Shown here: in pieces, positions 53,496-62,029 of the stretch
Numbering within the stretch: position 1 is the stretch's first letter
Layout: each line of letters begins with the position of its first letter
Source: an uncultured Oscillospiraceae bacterium
GTDB taxonomy: Bacteria; Bacillota; Clostridia; Oscillospirales; Oscillospiraceae
DNA length: 64,000 bases
NCBI GenBank assembly: GCA_934567355.1
Contig: CAKTJC010000004.1
Coordinates: 1-64,000 of the forward strand
Direction of reading: 5' to 3'
Position numbers and translations under genes: made by a program
The notes under the pieces: model-generated
What the model saw: the letters and a program-made list of their open reading frames with translations, nothing else
Told to the model about the DNA's origin: nothing
Databases searched by the model: none

Positions 53496-54383
53496 TTAAC
53501 CTTTCACGCCGCCAATCACGATACCGCGGATAAACTGCTTCTGGAAGAACGGATAGATGATCATAATCGGGATCACAGCGATCACCGCGATCGCCATCCG
53601 CACGCCCAGCGAAGGCACGCTGTTTGCCAATTCCGTCATTCCCGCAGCTGCGTTTTCCTTGATGAACTGCAGATTGTTCTGCATTGCATTCAGCATGTTC
53701 TGGATCGTATACAGGCTCTTATTCGTATTGATGTAGTACAGGCCGTTGATCCAGTCATTCCAGTAAGCCAGTGCAGAAAATAGCGAGATCGTAGCGATCA
53801 TGGGCTTTGACAGAGGAACGACAATGCGGAACAGAATTCCGATCTGGGAGCAGGAATCCAGTTCTGCCGCCTCGATGATCTCCGGGGGGATCGTGGTGGT
53901 AAAATACGTTCTCACCAGGATGACATTAAAAGCACTCAGAAGCAGATTCGGAAGGATCAGACCCCAGATGCTGTCGGTCACCTTGATCACCTGGCTCCAC
54001 ACCAGGTAGCTGGGGATCATACCGCCGGAAAACAGCATCGTGAAAAAGACGAAGAACGAAAGGAACGAACGACCCGGGAGATCCCGCTTGGAAAGCAGAT
54101 AACCCATGAAGATCGTCATAAATACATTCAGTAGCGTTCCGACTGTCGTGACGATAAACGTCATCATGTATGCGGTCAGGATCTTCTTGATTGAGAGCAG
54201 CAGATAACGATAGGCCGCAAAATCGATATCGCGGGGAATAAAGGAATACCCGTACCGCATGATGGCTTCTTCACTTGTTATGGAAGAAACCAGCAGCAGG
54301 ATAAAAGGCAGCACCGTGCTCAGCGTAAGGAGTACCAGAACAAAATTCGCAAAAACGCGAAAACCTTTCTCATTTCCGATCAT
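53496..54383 (-). CDS. Carbohydrate ABC permease (YtcP/LplC type)
   Basis: A 295-residue permease with six TM helices. The hallmark FFTMLFSGGMIPSYLV near 113-128 and EAA loop IIEAAELDSCSQIGILFRIV near 195-214 are diagnostic of the YtcP/LplC branch, which imports oligosaccharides. The C-terminal FFQKQFIRGIVIGGVKG tail is typical. No ATPase gene is present, as usual for systems sharing an MsmK-like ATPase. It lies 14 bp after the partner permease. Confidence 0.92.
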   Translation of the reverse strand: MIGNEKGFRVFANFVLVLLTLSTVLPFILLLVSSITSEEAIMRYGYSFIPRDIDFAAYRYLLLSIKKILTAYMMTFIVTTVGTLLNVFMTIFMGYLLSKRDLPGRSFLSFFVFFTMLFSGGMIPSYLVWSQVIKVTDSIWGLILPNLLLSAFNVILVRTYFTTTIPPEIIEAAELDSCSQIGILFRIVVPLSKPMIATISLFSALAYWNDWINGLYYINTNKSLYTIQNMLNAMQNNLQFIKENAAAGMTELANSVPSLGVRMAIAVIAVIPIMIIYPFFQKQFIRGIVIGGVKG

Positions 54384-54397
54384 TGTCTGTCGCCTCC

Positions 54398-55351
54398 TTA
54401 ATACAGCGCGCTGTCCGGCTCGATCTTGCGGACGATCGCATTCGTCGTAACGACCAGTACGAAGCCCAGGATCGACTGCAGGAAGCCTGCCGAAAGCGAA
54501 CGGCCGACATCGTGGTCTTCCATCAGCGCACGATACACAAAAGTATCGATCGTCGTGGTAACCGGATATAGCGTACCGGTGTTCAGCGGAACCTGATAGA
54601 ACAGGCCGAAGTCGGAAGCAAACATTCTTCCGAGGCTCATGATCAGCAGGATGATGACGGTGGGCCGAAGGAGCGGAAGCGTGATGCGGGTGATCTGCTG
54701 CCAGATATTCGCGCCGTCCAGCACTGCCGATTCATAATAGCTTCTGTCAAATCCGATGATCGTCGCATAGTAGATGATGCTCTGGAAGCCGAAGCTCTTC
54801 CAAAGATTCACAAACACCAAAATATACGGCCAGTATTTCTTCTCTGTGTAGAAGTTTACAGGGTCACCGCCCAGCTGTTCGATGATCTGTTTGTTTACAA
54901 AGCCGGTCTTGGTCGCAAGAAATGCGTAAGCCAGATATCCCACAAGGACCATACTGATCAGGTGCGGAATGAGGATCAGCGTCTGATAAGCCTGCCTTGC
55001 CCGGGGATTCCGGATCTCACTTAAAAGAATCGCAACAAATATGGCAAAGATCGTACCAAGAACAATAAACGCCAGATTATACAGTACCGTATTTCTGAAC
55101 ATGATCTTTGCCCACTTGGAGCTGAACAGATAGGTAAAGTTTTCGATGCCATTCCAGGGGCTTTTGAAGATGCCTTTTGCAAAGCTGTACTTTTTGAAAG
55201 CCAGGGACAGGCCGACCATCGGCATATAGTTGTTAATGATGAGATAAATGAAGCCGGGAAGTGCGGCTATGTACAAGATGGAGTACTTATTCAGACGCCT
55301 TTTGAGTGATGACATTTTTCTGGACGGGCCGGCATTCACTTTTGCTTTCAT
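54398..55351 (-). CDS. Carbohydrate ABC permease (LplB/YteP type)
   Basis: A 317-residue permease with six helices. The N-terminal YSILYIAALPGFIYLIINNY helix-1 region, GLSLAFKKYSFAKGIF near 52-67, and an EAA loop YYESAVLDGANIWQQITRI near 225-243 are typical of LplB. The C-terminus has the NAIVRKIEPDSALY tail common to this branch. It lies 2 bp after the esterase gene. Confidence 0.92.
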   Translation of the reverse strand: MKAKVNAGPSRKMSSLKRRLNKYSILYIAALPGFIYLIINNYMPMVGLSLAFKKYSFAKGIFKSPWNGIENFTYLFSSKWAKIMFRNTVLYNLAFIVLGTIFAIFVAILLSEIRNPRARQAYQTLILIPHLISMVLVGYLAYAFLATKTGFVNKQIIEQLGGDPVNFYTEKKYWPYILVFVNLWKSFGFQSIIYYATIIGFDRSYYESAVLDGANIWQQITRITLPLLRPTVIILLIMSLGRMFASDFGLFYQVPLNTGTLYPVTTTIDTFVYRALMEDHDVGRSLSAGFLQSILGFVLVVTTNAIVRKIEPDSALY

Positions 55352-55353
55352 TG

Positions 55354-56523
55354 TCAGTTCATCCCTTCGCGAAAAATCATCGTCAGATAGTCATGGATCG
55401 CACAGCGCCAGACCTTCCACTCATGCTGACCGGGGTATGTTCTGGCCACATAGCGGATCCCCTTTGCATCGAGCATTGCGCTCTCTTCGGCAAACAGGGT
55501 AATGCTGGTCTCCTGCTCACCCATCGCCCGGAACAGCAGCTTCATGTCCGAATTGAATTTCTCTGCATTGTCGAGGGCTGCAAGATAAGGCTGCGGCATG
55601 GAATGACCGTTCTTTCTCGGTGCAAGCATGCCTGTGAACAGTCCCGCATAGCTGAAGGCCTCCGGGTATTCGCAGATAAATCTGGTGCCCTGCAGAGAGC
55701 CCATGGACAAGCCGGCATAGGCACGGTTGTCTTTCCCGGTCAGAACACGGTATTTTTTCTCGATGAACGGGATGCAGTCCTTCATGACCAGCTCCTGCAT
55801 CAGACTGTCGCCGCCGATCTTCCACTCTCCGTCGACCTTTGTCTGTACCATGCCGTTGTTCATCACGATCAGGCAGGGCACGGCTTTGCCTTCGGCGATC
55901 AGATTATCCATAATGAAGTTCACCTTGGCCTGATAGGCCCAGGCGGTCTCATTATCCGAGCCGCCGTGCTGCAGATACAGCACGGGATAGTGGGCGGACA
56001 GATCCTCCTGATACATGGGCGGCGTATACACCAGACAGCTTTCAAACTCACCGGTCACTGAGGACATGTAGAATTCCTGATTGATGCTCCCGTGGGGCAC
56101 ATCCTTCATCAGCAGCCAGTCCCATTCGGGATTGGGGATATCCACAAAATTGATCGTACGGTTGTCGCCGTAGCCGATGGGAGCCGTGGGGTTCAGAACC
56201 AGTACGCCGTTGACTTTAAAGGCCAAACGCTTAAAGCCGGGCTCCTGTCCATAAAAAACGCCGCTCCATACGCCTTCGCCGTTATCCTTGAGCTCGATCC
56301 AGTCTGCATCATGTCCGACCTCGATGCCGGCTTCGACAGTCTGTGCGCCGATCGCCATCATCGTAACTTCCACGCTTCCGTCCTCATGGATCACCACGCC
56401 GCGCTGCACGGTCTCTTCCTTTCCCGGAAGATGACGTCCGACGGCGATCTTCGGCTGACGGTTAAAGGAGATGGCTCTGAAATCAAATGCCTGATTATTT
56501 GCGATATATTCCGGAATTTCCAT
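55354..56523 (-). CDS. CE1/Fes-like esterase with N-terminal beta-sandwich
   Basis: A 389-residue esterase. The N-terminal 130 residues form an early-set beta-sandwich as in enterochelin-esterase and some feruloyl esterases. The C-terminal alpha/beta hydrolase has YLQHGGSDN near 183-191, nucleophile YAGLSMGSLQG with Ser273, and His in TYPGQHEWKVW near 367. It has no signal peptide. CE1-type enzymes release ferulate, acetate or other acyl groups from glycans or cleave siderophore esters. The carbohydrate importer beside it favours an acylated sugar. The ATG at 56523 follows GGAGAAAAC. Confidence 0.87.
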   Translation of the reverse strand: MEIPEYIANNQAFDFRAISFNRQPKIAVGRHLPGKEETVQRGVVIHEDGSVEVTMMAIGAQTVEAGIEVGHDADWIELKDNGEGVWSGVFYGQEPGFKRLAFKVNGVLVLNPTAPIGYGDNRTINFVDIPNPEWDWLLMKDVPHGSINQEFYMSSVTGEFESCLVYTPPMYQEDLSAHYPVLYLQHGGSDNETAWAYQAKVNFIMDNLIAEGKAVPCLIVMNNGMVQTKVDGEWKIGGDSLMQELVMKDCIPFIEKKYRVLTGKDNRAYAGLSMGSLQGTRFICEYPEAFSYAGLFTGMLAPRKNGHSMPQPYLAALDNAEKFNSDMKLLFRAMGEQETSITLFAEESAMLDAKGIRYVARTYPGQHEWKVWRCAIHDYLTMIFREGMN

Positions 56524-56542
56524 GTTTTCTCCTTTCTGGGTC

Positions 56543-57820
56543 TTACGTTGCATCTCTGTACATCGTGCGGACACTCTCCACATAGATTCGTTCCGTCTCA
56601 TAAGGATTGTGGCAGGAACAGTAACGGTAACCGAAGGTTTCGGGTCTGGCGGTATGATCGACCACATAGCCGATGATTCCGCCTTCCACGGAAATGTAAA
56701 CGCAGGTGCAGGGCAGGCTCTGCTTTACCAGCTTTCCGAGGGCCGACATCGTGATCGAATTGCCGCAGCCGAAGGACAGTTCCTTACACAGCGCCAGATA
56801 ATGGATCCTGTGGGTCACCTTGCCCACGATCCGGCTGTCGTTTTCGATTCCGCCGCCGCTGCGAAGCGGAAGCGGACGGGCATCTGCCTCCGTGAACATT
56901 TCATCGCTTCGGATCTCCAGGTCAGTGATATCACATTTCATGGAAGCGATCTTTGTTACTGCGTCGTTGGCCTGCAGGCCGGACAGCCAGTCGAGCATCC
57001 GATCCTGTGCTTCATCCGGCATCGGAAGCGTTTCCTTTGTCATCACGCCGTCCTTAAAGTGGAACACCTGCGGCAGGGCATTCAGGACCGGGTTCTTATC
57101 TCCGGACGCACCGATCAGATAAGGTGCGATGAAGTCCTCTCCGTAAAAGCTCTCCAGCTTTTCACTGACAGCACCGTGGATATCTCCGCTGATGTAGCTG
57201 TCTGTCATCGTTGAATAATAGACGCCCTGCATCCCGTAATTCAGCATGGCCGCCATGGGTCTGCCCTCGAGATCCTTTACAAGAAGGATAAACAGGTCGT
57301 GATCCTCCTGCATATTCAGGTTGGCGCCGCTGGGTCTTCCTTCCTTCAGCGTTTCATCTTTATTGACACCGATCACGCTGGGGGTCGTACCGAACCCGAG
57401 AACTGCCTTTTTCATGTCTGAAAGGGCAATCCCAACAGCCTTTTCGATGCCGTTATGGATCTCATCACGGACGTGAAGCAGAATGTCGGGACGCTCATCC
57501 GGCTTGAAATCCGGGGGATCGCTCACAATACTCGCATGGTTCTGGGTTCCGCCCAGGATCATATCGGTGGGCTTGATGCCGAACTTCTCCGCCAGGCGCT
57601 GACGGATCATAAAATAATCGGGGACATTGATCAGATCGCTGCCGAGAATGATGGAGATCCGTCCCGTCCGGTCATCCCGGAAGGCAATCACACGAGCATA
57701 CAGCTTCTGCTTCAGGCTCTTGAACTGTTCTTTTCCCAGAGTGCGGTATGCATCGATATCTGCCTGGCTGGGACTAATATCCACCTTGGCAATGCCTGCC
57801 GAAAAATGACTTTCCATCAT
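56543..57820 (-). CDS. Neutral-ceramidase-like N-terminal domain protein
   Basis: A 425-residue protein that starts SAGIAKVDISP, the opening strand of neutral/alkaline ceramidase N-terminal domains. ILGGTQNHASIVSDPP near 88-103 corresponds to the metal-binding TH-x-H region with the first His changed to Gln. YLIGASGDKNPV near 235 corresponds to the conserved xNxGDxSP segment. The C-terminal ceramidase domain is absent. Family members outside true ceramidases are mostly uncharacterised amidases/hydrolases. It starts at the stop of the hydrolase gene upstream, with AAGGAGG overlapping that stop, so it is translationally coupled. Confidence 0.72.
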   Translation of the reverse strand: MMESHFSAGIAKVDISPSQADIDAYRTLGKEQFKSLKQKLYARVIAFRDDRTGRISIILGSDLINVPDYFMIRQRLAEKFGIKPTDMILGGTQNHASIVSDPPDFKPDERPDILLHVRDEIHNGIEKAVGIALSDMKKAVLGFGTTPSVIGVNKDETLKEGRPSGANLNMQEDHDLFILLVKDLEGRPMAAMLNYGMQGVYYSTMTDSYISGDIHGAVSEKLESFYGEDFIAPYLIGASGDKNPVLNALPQVFHFKDGVMTKETLPMPDEAQDRMLDWLSGLQANDAVTKIASMKCDITDLEIRSDEMFTEADARPLPLRSGGGIENDSRIVGKVTHRIHYLALCKELSFGCGNSITMSALGKLVKQSLPCTCVYISVEGGIIGYVVDHTARPETFGYRYCSCHNPYETERIYVESVRTMYRDAT

Positions 57821-58942
57821 TTAGTCCTCCTTGATAGAAGCATGTGTATCAGGATCTCTTCTGAACTTTTTGATGAATTCCCAGCTGAGCCGGGCCCATG
57901 CTGCGGAAGGATGATGCGGCTGATTCTCAACCGCGATATAACGGGTACGGACGACGCCGTCCGCGCTGGGGACCTCACCGAAATAGTGCTTTGCTCCGAA
58001 ATACTCCTCTACACGGGTATTCTGAAGCGGAATGCCGAAAACGCGCTCACAGATATTTTCGGAAGAAGCGCACTTCAGAAGATCTTCTTCCGTGAGCTCC
58101 GGCGTTTCGTTCATGTCGGTAATGGTCTTCAGCATGTAAACATGCTCGTCAATGTAATGCTCAAACAAAGGCTTGTGGTTTTCGTGGTACAAGGGCAGAT
58201 GCTCCGGCTGCTCCGCCATGCCGATGCAGTAGACCACCGGCACATGAGCTTTTTTTACTTCCTCTGTCACGGAGAAATCATAAAACACCATGAAAGAAGG
58301 AGCTACGCGCTTTTTCGCGCCGTCGCCCGGGCGGATTCCGGAACAGCAGATTCCGGCAAAGCGGTCAAAATGTGCGATTCCGTTCCACTGAGACAGGATG
58401 CCGCCATGGGAAAAACCGCTCATATAGATGCGGCTTTCATCCACGGGATACTTTTCGATCAGGCTGTCCAGCAGATCGCAGGGCCGATCCTTGTTCATCT
58501 GATCCAGGCCGGTGCCGGGCCGGTGGAACATCGGAATGACCTGAATTATCTTCTCCTCTGCAGCCAGCTGGGTAAAGCCCAGAGTCTCCACGAAATAAAG
58601 GTTTGCGTTATCTCCGCACACCGTGAAGATCAGAGGATACTTCTTTCCTTCCTCCAGCTCCGTCGGCACAAAGATCACATAATCGCCGCCGCTGTCCGTT
58701 ACATACTCCTTGCGGAGACCCATGCCCTTCCAGTATTCCACCGTTTCCGGGCACATCATCTCTTCCGGCTTGCTGTGGCGAAGATAAGCCTCACTGAGTC
58801 TGATGATCTCCTCCAACATGCCGCCGTTCTTATATTTTTCAAAATCGAACTCTTCTGATCCCATGCGGTTATAGAGCGCTTCGACCGTCATTTTGTTTTC
58901 GCCGTCGTACACTTCACTGGAAAGCAATTCTTCTGAAATCAT
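57821..58942 (-). CDS. PHB-depolymerase-like esterase, start uncertain
   Basis: A 373-residue alpha/beta hydrolase from the ATG at 58942. A TTG at 59002, better spaced from AAAGGCGG, would give 393 residues. The nucleophile is IYMSGFSHGG (Ser178 from the ATG), with a possible acid in CIGMAEQPEH near 250 and His in NQPHHPSAAW near 352. It resembles 32790-34028 in layout and contains the shared AKHYFGEVP segment near 320. It is first of an operon with the ceramidase-like, CE1-type and ABC genes. An IS110-family element sits in its upstream region. Confidence 0.8.
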   Translation of the reverse strand: MISEELLSSEVYDGENKMTVEALYNRMGSEEFDFEKYKNGGMLEEIIRLSEAYLRHSKPEEMMCPETVEYWKGMGLRKEYVTDSGGDYVIFVPTELEEGKKYPLIFTVCGDNANLYFVETLGFTQLAAEEKIIQVIPMFHRPGTGLDQMNKDRPCDLLDSLIEKYPVDESRIYMSGFSHGGILSQWNGIAHFDRFAGICCSGIRPGDGAKKRVAPSFMVFYDFSVTEEVKKAHVPVVYCIGMAEQPEHLPLYHENHKPLFEHYIDEHVYMLKTITDMNETPELTEEDLLKCASSENICERVFGIPLQNTRVEEYFGAKHYFGEVPSADGVVRTRYIAVENQPHHPSAAWARLSWEFIKKFRRDPDTHASIKED

Positions 58943-59099
58943 ATTAATCAACCATTCGGCCGCATTGCGTCCGCACAAATAGGGATGAAAGGGTGCAGAC
59001 AAACGGCCGCCTTTCTTGTAGAATAAGCTTGAGGGGAATGCATACTACAACGCACGGTAAGGTGAGCCGTAGATTGCATCAAGAGTTCAAAACAGTATA

Positions 59100-60618
59100 T
59101 TAATCAGTGCCAGAACCGCCTTTTCAAGCACAAATAAGTGGCGTCCTGAACCCGTACACTAAGGATTGTTTTAACACCCGGTTAATTGCTTGGCGATTCA
59201 GTCCCTGCATTCTCCTCACAATTTTATAGAGGAGGTTTTGCTGTGAAAGTCGTATTCCCAACCTGCTGCGGCGTAGATGTTCACAAAACATTCGTGGTTG
59301 CTACTATCATCACCACACCCGCAGACAGCTTGCAGCCCCACTACCAGAAGAAGCGATTCAGTACATTCAACTCAGATTTGAACCGTTTCGCAGACTGGCT
59401 TCTGGAACACAACTGTTTGGATGTCTGCATGGAATCCACCGGGAAGTATTGGGTTCCGGTATTCAACATTCTTGAAAAACGCGGTATTCGTGTCGTAATA
59501 GCGAACCCCAAATGGGTAAAGGCTGTAAAGGGAAACAAGGATGATACGAAAGATTCCAAGTGGATTGGAGACCTGTTTCGCATTGGCCTTGTGAAAAGCA
59601 GCTTCATCCCAGACCTGAATATCCGCATTTTGCGCGAGTTTACCCGCTACCGCTATAAGTTGGTTTCCATGAATAGCAGTGAGAAAAATCGCTTTCAGAA
59701 TGCGTTTACAGTCTGCAATGTAGCTCTGGATTCTGTCGTGTCTGATATGTTTGGTAAATCCGCAACCGCCATTACAGATTACCTCACATCCGACGAATCC
59801 TTTGATCCGGAACATTGTGTTTCCCTGTTACAGCGCTCCCTCAAAAAGAAGGCTGAGCAAGTGCTGGAGTCCATTGAAGGCTTCTCCATTGTCAGTGAGC
59901 AGAAGACTCGCATTAAAATCGTCCGTGAACATTACGACTTCATCGAAAAGCTGATCGCCAAGGTGGATACCTGTGTCAATGAGATGGTTGCAAAATACGA
60001 AGGGGAAATTAACCTTCTTTGCACCATTCCGGGTATTGACCGCAGGTCTGCAATTACCATCATCTCTGAAATTGGCACGGATATGAGCCAGTTTAGTTCG
60101 TCCAAGCGGCTTTGCTGTTGGGCTGGATTGACTCCTGGCAACAACGAATCTGCTGGAAAGAAAAAGTCTGTGCGTATCTCCCAGGCCGGTGTTTATCTCA
60201 AACCCGCTTTGGTGCAAGTCGCTCACGCCGCAGTAAAGGACAACAATCGTCCTTACTACAAGCTGAAATATGAGCGAATTGCAAAGTGTAGAGGTAAGAA
60301 ACGGGCTATTATTGCCATTGCCAGAATGATCTTGACTGCAATCTACTCAATGTTTTGCACTGGCGAGGTGTGGAATCCGGTTGACCTTTTCAAAGTCGAT
60401 ATGCCAGAACATTTGAAGGAGCAGCAGCTTGCTAAGGCAATTAAACAGGCTACTCGCTTCCTTGAAAAACAGGGATTATCTGTTGCTTAACTCTGAGTGA
60501 ATATGTGTTGGCCTTGCAAAACGGTTCGTTTGCAGGGGCACTTTTGTGCGCCCTTTTTCCTCTGTGCTGGTCCGGTACTCACTTTCACACTATCCTCCTA
60601 TAACCGTTTAATCAGTGC
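59100..60618 (+). mobile_element. IS110-family insertion sequence with 11-bp flanking direct repeat
   Basis: The transposase gene is bracketed by direct copies of TTAATCAGTGC at 59100-59110 and 60608-60618, giving an element of about 1.5 kb. IS110 members use a DEDD recombinase and an RNA encoded in a non-coding end that pairs with target and donor DNA. The 132-nt stretch 59111-59242 upstream of the gene is the candidate for that RNA if the boundary is right. The left boundary could lie further left (to about 59020), where a stem around 59039-59079 is seen. Confidence 0.7.
59243..60490 (+). CDS. IS110-family transposase
   Basis: A 415-residue DEDD transposase. The N-terminal RuvC-like domain has CGVDVHKTFVVAT (first Asp), CMESTGKYW (Glu) and VKGNKDDTKDSKWI with the further Asp pair. 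The C-terminal Transposase_20 domain has LLCTIPGIDRRSAITIISEI and the SSKRLCCWAGLTPGNNES region carrying the essential serine. Start is GTG 59243 after GAGGAGG. The reading frame is intact, so the element may be active. It is antisense to the surrounding hydrolase operon. Confidence 0.95.
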   Translation: MKVVFPTCCGVDVHKTFVVATIITTPADSLQPHYQKKRFSTFNSDLNRFADWLLEHNCLDVCMESTGKYWVPVFNILEKRGIRVVIANPKWVKAVKGNKDDTKDSKWIGDLFRIGLVKSSFIPDLNIRILREFTRYRYKLVSMNSSEKNRFQNAFTVCNVALDSVVSDMFGKSATAITDYLTSDESFDPEHCVSLLQRSLKKKAEQVLESIEGFSIVSEQKTRIKIVREHYDFIEKLIAKVDTCVNEMVAKYEGEINLLCTIPGIDRRSAITIISEIGTDMSQFSSSKRLCCWAGLTPGNNESAGKKKSVRISQAGVYLKPALVQVAHAAVKDNNRPYYKLKYERIAKCRGKKRAIIAIARMILTAIYSMFCTGEVWNPVDLFKVDMPEHLKEQQLAKAIKQATRFLEKQGLSVA

Positions 60619-60629
60619 GCCTATAGATT

Positions 60630-60657
60630 ATTATATACCATCTACTATATTTGTCAA
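60630..60657 (-). promoter_or_regulatory. Strong minus-strand promoter beside the IS110 element
   Basis: TTGACA (60657-60652) and TATAAT (60635-60630) are 16 bp apart and face the IS and the hydrolase at 57821. It lies outside the right copy of the direct repeat, so it is host DNA. It is most simply the original promoter of the hydrolase-ABC operon, now about 1.5 kb farther from its first gene. The region 60660-60744 has only a weak TGTTCA/TGAACA stem (60678-60696). Confidence 0.75.
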
Positions 60658-60744
60658 TACTGCACATATATCATCATTGTTCAGATAATTTGAACAGAAG
60701 AGCCGGTTATGTAAATATTCTCGCCGGCCGGAGCTCGGCTGCAT

Positions 60745-62004
60745 TTATACCGGCGTACCGTCCCAGGCCGTCAGATAGCCCCGCTCACGGTTGCCGAAAT
60801 CATGCAGATAGCGGTCCGGATCAAAGGGGCCGTAATCCGGGGCAGGAGAAGCGGACGCTTCCCCAATCACCTCAATGGCTCCCGTTTCCATATTCCGGCG
60901 GAAGCGGCGCAGGTAATTCCAAACCTCAATTCCCAGGGATGCATCGGGGAAGTGACCCATACTCTCGATGCCCACAATGCACAGCCGGTCGTTTCCGCGT
61001 CTCGTGCGGAAAGCCGCGACGTAGTGGTTCTTTCCCAGCACCGTGCGAATCTCGGTGGCATCCGCCGGGACACCGACTTTTTTCAGCACTTCATCCTCAC
61101 TGAATTCGCAGGCATACACCTGTTCGTTGGTTACGTCATGGCTGCCGAAGAGGAACAGCATATCCCGAAAGCAGTTCACTCTGTATTCCCGACGGCTGAG
61201 GGGCATCAGACGGGTCCGGCCGGGGTAATCGTGGTCCTCGGCCAGAGTGATGTTTCCGCTGCCGTAGATCGGGAGCAGCTGGGTCACATCCTCAAGTCCG
61301 TCCACGTGGATACAAGGCAGGCCAAGCCGCTGCACGCGCTCATAATCGGTATACCAGAGCACAGGCTTATAGTTTTCCCGCAGCGGATTTCCGCAGGGAG
61401 CAATGCCCGCAAAGAGCTCGGGATAACGCGCCGCAAACTGCAGCGCTTTGCTGCCGCCGCAGTAGCTGAAAATATAGACCCGGCTGCGGTCAATGGGGAA
61501 ATGGGTCACGGCATAGTGATAAAGCTCCAGAAAACGGGGCAGCTCCACCTTATACGGAATGATGACAAACGGCTCATCGGGCGCCGTCGGCTGGATCATT
61601 CCATAGCCTTCCATCTCAAAGACTGGCGTGATCCCGCCGTGCATGACAAAATACAACGGATACTTTCTTCCCTCATTTTCTTTCTTCAGCGAGGAAACGG
61701 GCGTAAAGCACGACCAGCGCTTATCCTGATCCTCGGTGTCATGGAGCGACTTTTTCCAGCCCAGCTTTTCCCAGTATTCCAGCACCTGCGGGTCCATCTC
61801 ATCCCGGCAGGTGATCACATTGCGCCAGTTTTCTGCCTGGCACCGGCCGTCTTCCGAATTGATATGTGCCTCAAGGTCAAACCCGACGATTGCCGATCCC
61901 TTTCTCATCTGGCGGAGTGTACCGGGGTTTTCGATATGGTTAAGCTGACGGTCCTGCAGACCGAGCATGGGCTGATCCCATAATTCTTTTCCGATATAAT
62001 CCAT
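60745..62004 (-). CDS. Alpha/beta hydrolase with Cys at the nucleophile position
   Basis: A 419-residue hydrolase of the island family (N-terminal YIGKELWDQPML, block HGGITPVFEMEGYG near 122). The elbow aligns as VYIFSYCGGS, placing Cys182 where relatives have Ser. Dienelactone hydrolases also use a cysteine in a GYCxGG elbow, so a lactone or strained ester could be the substrate. An acid candidate is in GSHDVTNEQ near 287 and His in ESMGHFPDAS near 370. The ATG at 62004 follows AAAGGAG. It lies 25 bp after the next hydrolase gene. Confidence 0.78.
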   Translation of the reverse strand: MDYIGKELWDQPMLGLQDRQLNHIENPGTLRQMRKGSAIVGFDLEAHINSEDGRCQAENWRNVITCRDEMDPQVLEYWEKLGWKKSLHDTEDQDKRWSCFTPVSSLKKENEGRKYPLYFVMHGGITPVFEMEGYGMIQPTAPDEPFVIIPYKVELPRFLELYHYAVTHFPIDRSRVYIFSYCGGSKALQFAARYPELFAGIAPCGNPLRENYKPVLWYTDYERVQRLGLPCIHVDGLEDVTQLLPIYGSGNITLAEDHDYPGRTRLMPLSRREYRVNCFRDMLFLFGSHDVTNEQVYACEFSEDEVLKKVGVPADATEIRTVLGKNHYVAAFRTRRGNDRLCIVGIESMGHFPDASLGIEVWNYLRRFRRNMETGAIEVIGEASASPAPDYGPFDPDRYLHDFGNRERGYLTAWDGTPV

Positions 62005-62029
62005 GTTCTGTTCTCCTTTGTGATCGAGG

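Noticed and set aside
59186..59242. ATG at 59186 as the transposase start.
   Set aside because: No ribosome site there. GTG 59243 follows GAGGAGG, and the protein then starts just before the CGVDVHK motif as expected.
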